The position numbers were made by a program, and so were the translations under genes. Below the pieces are notes generated by a model. The model saw nothing but the letters and a program-made list of their open reading frames with translations, did not search any database and was not told the origin of the DNA. A stretch of 64,000 nucleotides of DNA, taken from positions 62,001-126,000 of the forward strand of contig WTGH01000018.1 in NCBI GenBank assembly GCA_011523655.1, in the 5' to 3' direction. Below, in pieces: positions 1 through 8,841 of this stretch. The DNA comes from Rhodospirillaceae bacterium (GTDB taxonomy: Bacteria; Pseudomonadota; Alphaproteobacteria; Bin65). Each line of letters opens with the position of its first letter. Position 1 is the stretch's first letter.

Positions 1-2
1 CG

Positions 3-395
3 ATCCTCCGCCGCAAGTCGGAAGGCTGGCTGCACCGGATGGAGGAAGGGTTCCGGGAAAACGCCTTTTCCTATCTGATGGTCCTGCGCCTGATTCCGCT
101 CTTCCCCTTCTGGCTGGTCAACCTCGTCCCGGCATTCCTGGGCGTCGGCTTGCGCACCTATGTGATCGCCACCTTTTTCGGCATCATGCCCGGATCGATC
201 GTCTATGTCAGCCTGGGCAACGGGATCGGCGCGTTGCTCGAGAGCGGCCGGACGCCCGATCTCGGGATCATCTTCAGGGCGGAAATCCTGCTGCCGCTGG
301 TCGGCCTGGCGATCCTTTCGATGCTGCCGGTCGTCTACAAGCGCTATCAGCGCCGCAAGGCGGGCGGCCAGCCGGATGCAGCGCCCGGCGATTGA
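3..395 (+). CDS. VTT/DedA-type membrane protein, C-terminal part
   Basis: The reading frame is open from the left edge, so only the last 130 residues are visible and the true start lies outside. The fragment begins with a charged segment (ILRRKSEGWLHR) and continues with hydrophobic stretches. It carries the family-like pattern LRLIPLFPFWLVNLVPAFLGVG followed by TYVIATFFGIMPGSIVYVSLGNGIG, typical of the TVP38/TMEM64 (VTT, DedA superfamily) fold. A last membrane helix (LLPLVGLAILSMLPVVY) is followed by a basic tail. The family is implicated in lipid scrambling or membrane homeostasis; the substrate here is unknown. The sensor kinase starts 9 bases after the stop, so the two may be co-transcribed. 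Confidence 0.8.
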   Translation: MLRRKSEGWLHRMEEGFRENAFSYLMVLRLIPLFPFWLVNLVPAFLGVGLRTYVIATFFGIMPGSIVYVSLGNGIGALLESGRTPDLGIIFRAEILLPLVGLAILSMLPVVYKRYQRRKAGGQPDAAPGD

Positions 396-404
396 CGGCC
401 CGCC

Positions 405-1907
405 ATGACAGGCCGCGACGGGACGGGCCGCGACGCCTCCATCGTCAACGGCCCCGAATACGGCTACGGTAACGGCCGGCACATCCTGCGCCGCCGGCCG
501 GCCTGGAGCACCGGCCTGTCGACCAGGCTGCTGATCCTGACGGCGATCTTCGTGATGCTGGCGGAAGTCTTCATCTATCTGCCGTCGATCGCGCGCTACC
601 GGCAGGTCTATCTGGAAAACGTCCTGTCGGACGCGCATCTGGCGACCCTGGCGCTGGACGCCGCGCCGGACAACATGGTGAGCCCGGACCTGAGCCGCCG
701 GCTGCTGTCGCATGCCCGCGCGCTGGCGATCGTGCAGCGCCGGGCGGACGGGTCGCGGCATCTGATCACCGCCGGCATGCCGCCCAGGGTGACGAGGCGC
801 GTCAGCCTCGGCAATCCGGATTTCCTGCGGCTGATCTGGGACGCCATCGCCACCCTGGCCGTAGGCGGCGGCGAGGTGCTGCGCGTCGTCGGCCCGTCGC
901 CGCGCGACCCGGCGACCGCCCTCGAGGTCCTGATTTCCGATGCCGCGCTGCGCCAGGGCATGCTGGAATATTCCCAGCGCATCCTGATCCTCTCGCTGAT
1001 CATTTCCTTCTTTACGGCCCTGCTGGTGTTCCTGACCCTGCACTGGCTGATCGTGCGGCCGGTCCAGCGCCTGACCGACAATATGGTCCGGTTCAGCGAC
1101 GACCCGATGGACGAGGCGGGCCTGTTGCCACCGACCGGCCGCCTGGACGAAATCGGGCTGGCCCAGGACGAATACGCCCATCTGCAGCAGAATCTGCTCA
1201 CCACCCTGCGCCAGAACGAGCGCCTGGCGGCGCTGGGCGCCGCGATCACGCGGATCAACCACGACCTGCGCAACATGCTCGCCGCCGCGCAGCTCGTTTC
1301 GGACCGGCTGGCCGGCAGCGAAGACCCGGGCGTCAAGCGGATCGCACCGACCCTCGTGCGCTCGATCGACCGGGCGGTCCGCCTGTGCACCCAGACCCTG
1401 GATTTCGCACGCGATTCGAAAGCGACCCGCCGGGCCGAATATTTCTTCCTCAACGAACTGACGCTCGAACTGGCGTCGCTTCACGGAACCGAATATCCCG
1501 GCACCGCGTTCGTCAGCGACATGGCCGGCGACCTGACGATCTTTGCCGACCGCGGACAGGTCTTCCGCGCGCTGTCCAATCTCATGCGCAACGCGGCGCA
1601 GGCCGGCGCGCAGACCGTGACCGTCGGCGCCGTGGCGGCCGCGGGCCTGGTGACCGTCGATATCCGGGACGACGGGCCCGGGCTGCCGGAGGACATCCGG
1701 CAATCCCTGTTCAAGCCGTTCATCACCCGGCCCGGCGCGGCCGGCACCGGGCTTGGCATGGCCATCGCGCACGAAATCGTTTCGAGCCACGGCGGGGTGA
1801 TCGAACTGGTCGCGACCGGACACGCGGACACCCATTTCCGCATCACCCTGCCGCAGGGCGCGGCCCCACCAGCCGAAAATCCACCGGACGAACCTCTGCC
1901 GGGCTAG
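405..1907 (+). CDS. membrane sensor histidine kinase (HAMP + HATPase)
   Basis: 500-residue two-component sensor kinase. There is an N-terminal membrane helix near residues 38-60, a periplasmic sensor region, and a second helix (about 195-222, ILILSLIISFFTALLVFLTL). A HAMP-like linker (IVRPVQRLTDNMVRF) follows. The phosphoacceptor H-box is RINHDLRNMLAAAQ with His286. The ATPase has an N box (LSNLMRNAAQAG), a G1 box (DIRDDGPGLPEDI) and a G2 box (GTGLGMAIAHEIVSSHGG). No response regulator lies beside it, so it is an orphan within the window; phoB at 17 kb sits in its own operon and is not an obvious partner. The ATG at 405 has a weak ribosome site, so a later start is possible. The signal sensed cannot be told. 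Confidence 0.88.
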   Translation: MTGRDGTGRDASIVNGPEYGYGNGRHILRRRPAWSTGLSTRLLILTAIFVMLAEVFIYLPSIARYRQVYLENVLSDAHLATLALDAAPDNMVSPDLSRRLLSHARALAIVQRRADGSRHLITAGMPPRVTRRVSLGNPDFLRLIWDAIATLAVGGGEVLRVVGPSPRDPATALEVLISDAALRQGMLEYSQRILILSLIISFFTALLVFLTLHWLIVRPVQRLTDNMVRFSDDPMDEAGLLPPTGRLDEIGLAQDEYAHLQQNLLTTLRQNERLAALGAAITRINHDLRNMLAAAQLVSDRLAGSEDPGVKRIAPTLVRSIDRAVRLCTQTLDFARDSKATRRAEYFFLNELTLELASLHGTEYPGTAFVSDMAGDLTIFADRGQVFRALSNLMRNAAQAGAQTVTVGAVAAAGLVTVDIRDDGPGLPEDIRQSLFKPFITRPGAAGTGLGMAIAHEIVSSHGGVIELVATGHADTHFRITLPQGAAPPAENPPDEPLPG

Positions 1908-1957
1908 AGCCTGTCCGTTCCTCCCGAAACCGCCGGCGCGACCTGGGACGCCCTTGT

Positions 1958-2112
1958 GACAGGCTCAGGGCACGCCCTTCGATACGCCCCGGCCTTCGAT
2001 ACGCCCCGGATTAAATCCGGGGCTACTCAGGGTGAGGGTGAAGGGGAATAAACTCACTACACACCCTCATCCCGAGTAGGCGCGCCAGCGCCGTATCGAG
2101 GGGCGTATCGAG
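1958..2112. repeat. dispersed inverted-repeat element, copy 1
   Basis: This region between two converging genes is an imperfect long palindrome. The left half has TCGATACGCCCCGG and GGGGCTACTCAGGGTGAGGG; the right half has CACCCTCATCCCGAGTAGGC and CGCCGTATCGAG. Within the left half, CCCCGGATTAAATCCGGGG forms a small hairpin. The right half recurs almost identically, in the opposite orientation, at 51460-51568. It could act as a bidirectional terminator for the sensor kinase and the NicO gene, but no clear T-run follows. Confidence 0.75.
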
Positions 2113-2117
2113 TGGCC

Positions 2118-3143
2118 TCAAGCCGGCGGCGCGTCGAGAAACGCCAGGAAGGACAGCAGGCCGATCAGGCTCACGAGAAGGGCCCCGGCGAGGTTCATCG
2201 TGTGCCGAAACAGATCGGCGCGCCCGGCCCCGCCCGACCTGTCCATAAGGCGCATCGCCGTCTGCCGCGCCAGAATTGCGCCGACTCCCAGCGCACAGAT
2301 GCTGGTGCCGATCCCCAGCGACATGGCCGCGACCAGGAGGATTCCCGGATAGACCATGTCGTTGGCCACCGCGTACAGCATGACCAGCACGGCGCCGGGA
2401 CAGGGAACCATGCCCGCCGCAAGAGCGACGAGACCGCCCTCGAAAACGCCGCCGTGCGGATGGGCGTGCCCGTGTGCGTGTGCGTGAGCGTGCCCGTGTG
2501 CGCTTTCAGGCCCGTGTTCATGCCCGTGACGATGGCCGTGCGGGCGTCCGGCCGTGCCGCGGTCCGCCCTTCGCATCAGACCGCGCACGGCGTGCCAGAG
2601 CATGTACAGGCCGATGGCGAAGATGATGAGAAAACTGGCCGCGCGCACCCCCGGCAGTTCGGAAAGCCCGACCCCGAAGCCGGCGCGAAGCGCAAGATCG
2701 GCCAGCCACACGATGACGACGGCCGCGATGACATGGACGACCGCGATCTGTGCGGCCATCGCCACGCCGCGCACGACCCGGACCTCCCGTCCCAGGAAAT
2801 ACGAGACGATCACCAGTTTTCCGTGGCCGGGCCCGAAGGCGTGGATGGCGCCGTAGGCGAACGCGAACGTAAGGGCCAGCAGGAAGGAAGGCAGACTGCC
2901 GCCCCGGCCGATCGCCCGCATGCTGTCGGCGATTTCGGCGTTCAGGCGGCGCTGGAATTCGACGACGGGCCCGGCGGCGCCGTTGCGGGCCGCGGCCCCG
3001 GCGTCGGCGAGTTCCATCGCCGCACCCTGCGCGGCTGCCGCCGACGGCGCCGGCAATTCCGCTGCGAGAAAGGCAAGACCGGCGACCGCTGCCAGAGCAA
3101 CGGCCAGGGCAAGCCGGCGGCGTGCGGGGCATCGGGAAACCAC
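2118..3143 (-). CDS. NicO/RcnA-type nickel-cobalt transporter
   Basis: 341-residue inner-membrane transporter of the NicO (RcnA-like) family, which exports or moves Ni2+/Co2+. An N-terminal hydrophobic leader is followed by an extracytoplasmic segment to about residue 80, then six or so membrane helices. The family signature HAFGPGHGK is present near residue 103. A His-rich loop at about 200-232 (repeated HGH and AHAHAHGH) is the usual metal-binding loop of the family. The second half has the conserved AAGMVPCPGAVLVMLY. The gene begins with GTG at 3143, with panB divergent 185 bases away. The DUF1007 partner often seen with this family is not next to it. Metal choice cannot be decided from sequence, and no cobalamin riboswitch was seen upstream. 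Confidence 0.85.
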   Translation of the reverse strand: MVSRCPARRRLALAVALAAVAGLAFLAAELPAPSAAAAQGAAMELADAGAAARNGAAGPVVEFQRRLNAEIADSMRAIGRGGSLPSFLLALTFAFAYGAIHAFGPGHGKLVIVSYFLGREVRVVRGVAMAAQIAVVHVIAAVVIVWLADLALRAGFGVGLSELPGVRAASFLIIFAIGLYMLWHAVRGLMRRADRGTAGRPHGHRHGHEHGPESAHGHAHAHAHGHAHPHGGVFEGGLVALAAGMVPCPGAVLVMLYAVANDMVYPGILLVAAMSLGIGTSICALGVGAILARQTAMRLMDRSGGAGRADLFRHTMNLAGALLVSLIGLLSFLAFLDAPPA

Positions 3144-3328
3144 GGCTCAATCCCGGCAGCGCCGCGCCGAACGCCGGCGATGTATCTTCGATGTCATGAA
3201 CGCTCCGTCGCCCGGGAGCCGGCCGCTCGCCCCCCGCAAAATGGTCCGGCCAATCTCTTTTTTCCAGACGCCGCAAAATGCTCTACTGTGGCCGCCCGAG
3301 CGAATCCGGGCAGAGACAGGACCGCGAT

Positions 3329-4168
3329 ATGAGCGTCCCGGGCGATGCGCCGGCTGCCGGCCGGCGGCTGACTGCACCCGATATCGGCGCGCGCAAGGGC
3401 GGCACGCCGGTGGTCTGTCTGACCGCCTATACCACGCCGGTCGCCCGCCTGCTCGATCCCCATGTCGACCTGCTGCTGGTCGGCGACAGCCTGGGCATGG
3501 TGCTGTACGGCCTGGACAGCACGCTCGGCGTCACCCTCGACATGATGATCGCCCACGGCCAGGCCGTGATGCGCGGCTCCGAGGCGGCCTGCGTCGTCGT
3601 CGACATGCCGTTCGGCAGCTACCAGGAATCGGCGGCCCAGGCCTTCCGCAACTGCGCCCGGGTGATGACCGAAGTCCGCTGCCAGGGCGTCAAGCTCGAA
3701 GGCGGCCGGGACATGGCGGAAACCGTGGACCGTCTTGTCCGGTGCGGCATCCCGGTCATGGGCCATGTCGGGCTCACGCCGCAGTCGGTGAACGCGTTCG
3801 GCGGTTTCAAGGCCCAGGGGCGCGACGAGGCGGCGGCCGCCCGCATCGCGGCGGACGCGGCGGCCATCGCCGAGGCCGGCGCCTTCGCCATCGTGGTCGA
3901 GGGCGTGCCCGAACCGCTGGGCCGCCGGATCACCGGGGACATCGCCGTGCCGACCATCGGGATCGGCGCCTCGCCGGCCTGCGACGGCCAGGTTCTCGTG
4001 ACCGAGGACATCCTCGGCCTGTTCGCGGAATTCCAGCCGAAATTCGTCAAGCGGTACGCCGAGCTCGCGCCGGCGGTCGGAGACGCCGCGAAACGCTACG
4101 CGGCGGAAGTGCGCACCCGCGAGTTTCCGTCGGCCGATTTCTGTTTCGGCGCCGCCAAGCCGGCCTGA
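3329..4168 (+). CDS. panB: 3-methyl-2-oxobutanoate hydroxymethyltransferase
   Basis: PanB (279 aa) transfers a hydroxymethyl group from methylene-tetrahydrofolate to ketoisovalerate, giving ketopantoate, the first committed step of pantothenate and CoA synthesis. Family features are plain: [20 protein letters not shown], the metal-binding [38 protein letters not shown], and the catalytic-loop Glu of [14 protein letters not shown] followed by IPTIGIGAS-like [18 protein letters not shown] chose the ATG at 3329; an in-frame ATG at 3278 would add 17 residues that do not look like the family. panC follows after 15 bases, forming a panBC operon. Confidence 0.95.
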   Translation: MSVPGDAPAAGRRLTAPDIGARKGGTPVVCLTAYTTPVARLLDPHVDLLLVGDSLGMVLYGLDSTLGVTLDMMIAHGQAVMRGSEAACVVVDMPFGSYQESAAQAFRNCARVMTEVRCQGVKLEGGRDMAETVDRLVRCGIPVMGHVGLTPQSVNAFGGFKAQGRDEAAAARIAADAAAIAEAGAFAIVVEGVPEPLGRRITGDIAVPTIGIGASPACDGQVLVTEDILGLFAEFQPKFVKRYAELAPAVGDAAKRYAAEVRTREFPSADFCFGAAKPA

Positions 4169-4183
4169 CAGGGTTTGCGGCCG

Positions 4184-5038
4184 ATGGCGGCGTTCCGCAC
4201 CCGGGTGGTCCGGTCGATTCCCGCGCTGCGCGATACGGTGGCGCGCTGGCGGCGCAACGGCGAAACGGTCGGCCTGGTGCCGACCATGGGCGCCCTGCAC
4301 GAAGGGCATGTCGAGCTGGTGCGCCGGTCGCGCGCGCACTGCGACCGCACGGTCGTGTCGATCTTCGTCAACCCGACCCAGTTCAATCCTGACGAGGACC
4401 TCGACCGCTATCCCCGCCAGGAAGAGGACGATCTGAAGGCCCTGTCCGACGTGCGCGCCGATCTCGCCTTCATCCCGGCGGTCGGAGACATCTATCCCGA
4501 AGGCTTCGCAACCGCCGTCCATGTCGACCGGGTGACGACCGGCATGGAAGGCACCGTCCGCATCGGCCATTTCGACGGCGTCGCCACGGTGGTCTGCAAG
4601 CTCTTCATGCAGACGCAGCCGGACAAGGCCTTCTTCGGCGAGAAGGATTATCAGCAGCTCATGACCGTCCGGCGCATGGTGCGCGACCTCGACATGCCGC
4701 TCACGGTCGTGCCGGTGCCGACGGTGCGGGAGGCCGACGGCTTGGCCCTGTCGTCCCGCAACGCGTATCTCTCGCCGGAGCAGCGCCGGATTGCCGCTTC
4801 CCTCAACCGTATCCTGCGGGAAACCGCCCGGGCCATTGCCGGCGGCCGCGCCATCGACGCCGCAACGGCGGCGGCGCGCCAGAGCCTGCTGGACGCCGGG
4901 TTCGACGCCGTCGACTATGTCGAGTGCCGCGGTGCGGCGGATCTCGCCGTGCTGGAGACGCCGGACCGGCCGGCCCGCCTGCTGGCGACGGTGCGCCTCG
5001 GCCCGACCCGGCTGCTCGACAACGTCCCCGTAGAATAA
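4184..5038 (+). CDS. panC: pantoate-beta-alanine ligase
   Basis: PanC (284 aa) condenses pantoate with beta-alanine using ATP, completing pantothenate. The ATP-binding HIGH-like motif is in VPTMGALHEGHVELVRRS; the second nucleotide motif is FFGEKDYQQLMTVRRMV; the KMSKS-like region is LALSSRNAYLSPEQRRIA. The pantoate-binding FVNPTQFNPDEDLDRYPR is intact. Length matches the family. A TTG at 4175 is in frame, but the ATG at 4184 is more usual. It follows panB directly and is surely co-transcribed. A DMT transporter gene converges on its 3' end 48 bases later. Confidence 0.95.
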   Translation: MAAFRTRVVRSIPALRDTVARWRRNGETVGLVPTMGALHEGHVELVRRSRAHCDRTVVSIFVNPTQFNPDEDLDRYPRQEEDDLKALSDVRADLAFIPAVGDIYPEGFATAVHVDRVTTGMEGTVRIGHFDGVATVVCKLFMQTQPDKAFFGEKDYQQLMTVRRMVRDLDMPLTVVPVPTVREADGLALSSRNAYLSPEQRRIAASLNRILRETARAIAGGRAIDAATAAARQSLLDAGFDAVDYVECRGAADLAVLETPDRPARLLATVRLGPTRLLDNVPVE

Positions 5039-5086
5039 TTCAGGTGGAGTGATTCAGGCGGACTGATTCAGGCGGAGCGATTCCGG

Positions 5087-6055
5087 TCAGCCCGCCCGGT
5101 CTGTCCGGCGGCCCGCCAGCGCCGGCAGCAACAGCACCAGCGCGATGGCGCTGAGGACCAGGGCCAGCGCCAGCAGTTCGCGCCAGCCGAAGGGCTCGCC
5201 CAGCAGCAGCGCGCCGCTGGAGACGCCGATCACCGGGATCATCATCGTGCCGATCGAGGCGACCGTCGCCGGCATGACGTGGACGACGCGAAACCACAGG
5301 GCGTAGCCCATCACCATGCCGACGAACAGGACATAGAGCCCGGCCAGCGTCGCCTCGACGCTCGCCCGGTGCAGGACGAAGGGCTCGCTGACCGCCGCGA
5401 TCAGGCCGATCGGGAACAGGCCGATCAACAGTTGCCACCCGGCCAGCGCGTTCATCGAGACGTTCCACTCGTGATGCTTGATGACCAGCGTCCCGCCGGC
5501 CCAGGTGACCGACGCCAGCAGGATGAAGAGGAAGCCGAGCGGCCGCTCGCCCTGCCACAGGTCTCCGGCCGCGCCGAAGCCGGCGGACAGCAGGACGGCG
5601 ACCCCGGCGATTCCCAGCGCGATGGCGACCACCACGCGCGCCGTGATCCGTTCGCCGAGGAACAGGCCCGCCAGCAGGGCCGTCCACACCGGCAGCGTGT
5701 AGCAGACGATGGCGGCGTGGCCGGCGCCGACGATCTGCAGGCCGAAGCCGGTCAGCACATGCCAGCAGGTCATGTTCAGGAAGGACGCCGCGACCAGGCG
5801 CGGCCAGATCCGGCGCGGCGCCTTCCAGCGGCTGCGGTCCTGCAGAATGCCGAGACCGAGCAGAACGGCGCCGGCGACGCCGCAGGTCAGCGCGCGGAAC
5901 TGCCAGACCGGCAATTCCAGGAACACGATGCGCATGGCCGGCCAGGTCGTGCCCCAGACCATCCAGAGAAACACCAGCATGACGAGGCCGCCAAGGGGGA
6001 CTGCGGCACGGGGGACTGCGGGGCGGGGCGGCGCCGGGCGGGCGCGGTCCGGCAT
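5087..6055 (-). CDS. EamA/DMT-family transporter (second of tandem pair)
   Basis: 322-residue inner-membrane transporter with the ten-helix, two-repeat plan of the drug/metabolite transporter superfamily (two EamA domains). Typical pieces are WMVWGTTWPAMRIVFLELPVWQFRALTCGVAG in the first repeat and AGHAAIVCYTLPVWTALLAGLFLGERIT at its end. In the second half they are SVTWAGGTLVIKHHEWNVSM and ASIGTMMIPVIGVSSGALLLGEPF. The substrate is unknown. It is a diverged paralogue of the gene just upstream (6062-7003), from which it is separated by 6 bases. Both follow gpt in one operon. Confidence 0.88.
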   Translation of the reverse strand: MPDRARPAPPRPAVPRAAVPLGGLVMLVFLWMVWGTTWPAMRIVFLELPVWQFRALTCGVAGAVLLGLGILQDRSRWKAPRRIWPRLVAASFLNMTCWHVLTGFGLQIVGAGHAAIVCYTLPVWTALLAGLFLGERITARVVVAIALGIAGVAVLLSAGFGAAGDLWQGERPLGFLFILLASVTWAGGTLVIKHHEWNVSMNALAGWQLLIGLFPIGLIAAVSEPFVLHRASVEATLAGLYVLFVGMVMGYALWFRVVHVMPATVASIGTMMIPVIGVSSGALLLGEPFGWRELLALALVLSAIALVLLLPALAGRRTDRAG

Positions 6056-6061
6056 CGCGGG

Positions 6062-7003
6062 TCAGCGCGGCCCGGGCGCGCGGCGGCCGGCCACCGGCTC
6101 GCCCGTCGGCACCAGCAGGACCAGGGCCACCGCCCCGACGATCAGCGCCAGCGCGATCAGGTCGCGCAGGCAGAAGGGCTCGCCGAGCACGACGACGCCG
6201 CTGACGACGCCGACGACGGGCACCATCAGCGTGCCGACGGCCGAGACGGACGCCGGGAAGATTTTCACCACGCTGAACCAGGCGAAATAGCAGAACACCA
6301 GGGCGATCAGCACCAGGTAGGCGGTCGACCACCAGACGGCGGCGCCGGCATCGCCGTAGTCGAAGCTGCCCAGAACGAGCCAGATTGCTACGATCGGCGC
6401 CGTACCCAGCAGGAGTTGCCAGCCGCCCAGCGCGACGACGCCGATCCGCCACGGCGTGTGCTTCTGGATCAGCACGCCGACCGCCCACAGGGCCGCGCCG
6501 GCGAGGGTGAGCGCAAAGCCGAGCGGCTCCGCGCCGATGACGCTGAAATCGTGGGACATCAGCACGGCGACGCCGGCCGCGCCGAGGGCCAGCGCGGCGA
6601 TCCGGCGGCGCGTCATCGCCTCGCCGAGGGCGAGCACGCCGAAGACGGCAGCGAACAGGGGCATGGTGAAGGCCATGATGACGGCATGGCCCGCCCCCAT
6701 CATCGATACGCCGAAGCCGATCAGGACGAACCAGCTCGTGATGTTGAACAGGGCCGCCAAGCCAAGCCGCAGCCACTGTTCGCGCGGGGCTTTCCAGGCT
6801 TCGCCCGAGGCGCGGCTCACGGCAACGGCGAGGCCCAGCAGCAGAAGGGCGGCGGCGACCCCGCTGAACGCGCGGAATTCCCAGACCGAGACCTCGGAGA
6901 CGATGATCTTCATCATCGGCCAGTTGACGCCCCAGCCGAACGCGACTCCGGTCAGCAGGGCATAGCCGCGCAACGGGTAAGGCGAAGCGGCGATCCCGGC
7001 CAC
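6062..7003 (-). CDS. EamA/DMT-family transporter (first of tandem pair)
   Basis: 313-residue EamA-type transporter, paralogous to its downstream neighbour. Matching segments include GWGVNWPMMKIIVSEVSVWEFRAF, MMGAGHAVIMAFTMPLFAAVFGVLALGEAMT and AVGTLMVPVVGVVSGVVVLGEPF. Ten membrane helices are expected. The proposed start is a GTG at 7003 that directly abuts the stop of gpt at 7004, so translation is probably coupled. In the DMT superfamily these proteins export amino acids, purines or other metabolites. Position behind gpt makes purine-related transport a guess only. Confidence 0.87.
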   Translation of the reverse strand: MAGIAASPYPLRGYALLTGVAFGWGVNWPMMKIIVSEVSVWEFRAFSGVAAALLLLGLAVAVSRASGEAWKAPREQWLRLGLAALFNITSWFVLIGFGVSMMGAGHAVIMAFTMPLFAAVFGVLALGEAMTRRRIAALALGAAGVAVLMSHDFSVIGAEPLGFALTLAGAALWAVGVLIQKHTPWRIGVVALGGWQLLLGTAPIVAIWLVLGSFDYGDAGAAVWWSTAYLVLIALVFCYFAWFSVVKIFPASVSAVGTLMVPVVGVVSGVVVLGEPFCLRDLIALALIVGAVALVLLVPTGEPVAGRRAPGPR

Positions 7004-7507
7004 CTAGCCGTGGCCGCCGCGGATCGGCGCCACATACTGCGCCTCGGTATCCCAGGGAAAATGGATCCAGGTGTCCTGGCTGACCTCGGTAACGTAGGAA
7101 TCGACCATCGGGCGGCCGGCCGGTTTGGCGTAGACCGTCGCGAAATGCGCCTTGGGCAGCTTGTCGCGAACCACCTTGGCGGTCGCGCCGGTATCGACCA
7201 GATCGTCGACGATCAGCAGGCCTTCGCCGTCGCCCTCCACCGCCTTGAGCACCTTGACCTCGCCCTTGACCTCGTCGTCGTAGGTCGAGACGCAGAAGGT
7301 GTCGATCAGGCGGATATTGAGTTCGCGGGCGACGATGGCGGCAGGCACCAGGCCGCCGCGGGTCACCGCCACGACGCCCCTGACATGGTTCAGGCTGCTC
7401 AGGCGCCAGGCCAGGGCCTTGGCGTCGCGATGCAGTTCCTGCCACGAAACCGGGAAATGGCGGGTGTAGCCCTGCTGCGGTTCGGCGGCCCTCTCGGCGT
7501 CGGACAT
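7004..7507 (-). CDS. gpt: xanthine(-guanine) phosphoribosyltransferase
   Basis: 167-residue purine-salvage enzyme that couples xanthine or guanine to PRPP. The PRPP-binding loop is [17 protein letters not shown]. The N-terminal [17 protein letters not shown] and the substrate-loop region [16 protein letters not shown] match the Gpt family, whose usual length is about 150-170. The ATG at 7507 was chosen because AAGGAAAG lies just upstream; an upstream in-frame start at 7573 would add an unlike extension. It is the first gene of an operon with two DMT transporters. Confusion with hypoxanthine transferases is possible, but the short form and the tryptophan-rich C-terminus favour Gpt. Confidence 0.88.
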   Translation of the reverse strand: MSDAERAAEPQQGYTRHFPVSWQELHRDAKALAWRLSSLNHVRGVVAVTRGGLVPAAIVARELNIRLIDTFCVSTYDDEVKGEVKVLKAVEGDGEGLLIVDDLVDTGATAKVVRDKLPKAHFATVYAKPAGRPMVDSYVTEVSQDTWIHFPWDTEAQYVAPIRGGHG

Positions 7508-7619
7508 GCCGGTCTTTCCTTCCCCGGTTGCGCGCTGAGGGCGGATATAGGCGCAGGCGCGCGCGGGAAGCAAGGTGACGGCTTTGCAGGCGCGCTGGCC
7601 GGAAGTTGCGGCGCGTAGG

Positions 7620-8666
7620 CTACGCCGCGAGGACGACCCGCCCGACGATCCGGCCGGCCTTCATGTCGTCCAGCGTTTTCTGCGCCTCGCCGAGCGGACG
7701 CCGCTCGACAGGCAGGGCGGGGATTTTGCCGGCCCGGGCGAGCGCCATGAGTTCGGTCATTTCCGCCGGACTGCCGACATAGCTGCCGGTCAGCGTCATC
7801 GCCGTCAGCGGCAGGAGCGGGACGGAGAGCGGCAGCGACCCGCCCATCAGGCCGACGACGATGACGGTGCCGCGCCGCGCGACGGCCTTCATCGCGAAGC
7901 CGAGCGAAGCCGCCGCGCCGACGAAATCGACGACCGCGGGCGCGCCGCCGCCGGTCAGTTTGCGGATCTGCCGTGCCGCGTCCGCCGCGCCGCTGTTGAC
8001 GACATGGTCGGCGCCCCTGGCGGCCGCCGCCTCCAGCTTGGCGTCGTCGATATCGCAGACGGTGATCGTCGCGTCCGTGACGTTGCGGGCGATCGCCAGC
8101 CCGGCGAGGCCGACCCCGCCGGCGCCGATCAGCACGATATGGCCGGCGCCGGTCTTCGCGGCCTTGCGCAGCGCCGAAAAGGCGGTGAGGCCCGAACAGG
8201 CATAGGTGCAGGCGATTTCGACCGGCACATCGCCGTGATCGAACAGATATTTCGCGTGGGGCACGATGAGGCGGTCGGCAAACCCGCCGTTCCGGGTGAC
8301 GCCGAGCGAGCGGTTGTCCGGGCAGAAATGCTCGTCGCCCGCCGCGCAGACCGGGCAGCCGCCGCAGCCTATCCAGGGATAGACCACGACGCTGTCGCCG
8401 ATTGCGACGCCGTTCGCCGTCTCGCCCATCGCGATAACCGTGCCGGCGATCTCGTGCCCCAGGCAGAAGGGCAGGTCGCAATTGCCGGTCAGATCCGCCT
8501 TGCGGTCGCCGCCGAGGTCGAAATAGCCGTCATGGATGTGCAGGTCGCTGTGGCACACGCCGCAGCCGGTGACCTGGAGCAGCACCTCGTCGCCGGCGGG
8601 CTCCGGCGTCGGCAGGTCCATCTCGACCAGGGGTTGGCCGAATTCGACGATGGCGCAGCAGCGCAT
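7620..8666 (-). CDS. zinc-dependent alcohol dehydrogenase (MDR family)
   Basis: 348-residue medium-chain dehydrogenase/reductase. Catalytic-zinc ligands are in [14 protein letters not shown] and [10 protein letters not shown]. The structural-zinc cysteines are in [18 protein letters not shown]. The NAD(P)-binding Rossmann loop is [16 protein letters not shown] with [23 protein letters not shown] after it. It oxidises or reduces an alcohol/aldehyde pair; the exact substrate is not evident, though the family resembles AdhP/AdhA-type enzymes. The start is an ATG at 8666. It is separated from gpt by a 112-base gap and is divergent from the DUF899 gene. Confidence 0.9.
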   Translation of the reverse strand: MRCCAIVEFGQPLVEMDLPTPEPAGDEVLLQVTGCGVCHSDLHIHDGYFDLGGDRKADLTGNCDLPFCLGHEIAGTVIAMGETANGVAIGDSVVVYPWIGCGGCPVCAAGDEHFCPDNRSLGVTRNGGFADRLIVPHAKYLFDHGDVPVEIACTYACSGLTAFSALRKAAKTGAGHIVLIGAGGVGLAGLAIARNVTDATITVCDIDDAKLEAAAARGADHVVNSGAADAARQIRKLTGGGAPAVVDFVGAAASLGFAMKAVARRGTVIVVGLMGGSLPLSVPLLPLTAMTLTGSYVGSPAEMTELMALARAGKIPALPVERRPLGEAQKTLDDMKAGRIVGRVVLAA

Positions 8667-8841
8667 GGCGGGCTCCGTTTGCGGGCAAGCGGGATTGTGG
8701 CGCCCCTGTTAGCGCATCGCTTGGGAATTGCGAAGGGAGCGCGGCAGGATGCGCCGGCGGGCCGGTTTCCCTCGACCCGGCGGCCCATGGCCAGCATAGT
8801 GTCGCCCCGATTTATTCAGGGGTTCATTGAGGGGATGGACA

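Noticed and set aside
608-1453. Open frame antisense to the sensor kinase
   Set aside because: Composition is Arg/Ser-rich shadow coding and the opposite strand has clear histidine-kinase motifs.
3144-3328. Cobalamin riboswitch for the NicO gene
   Set aside because: No B12-box-like GCCACTG or the conserved stem regions could be seen in the 185-base gap.
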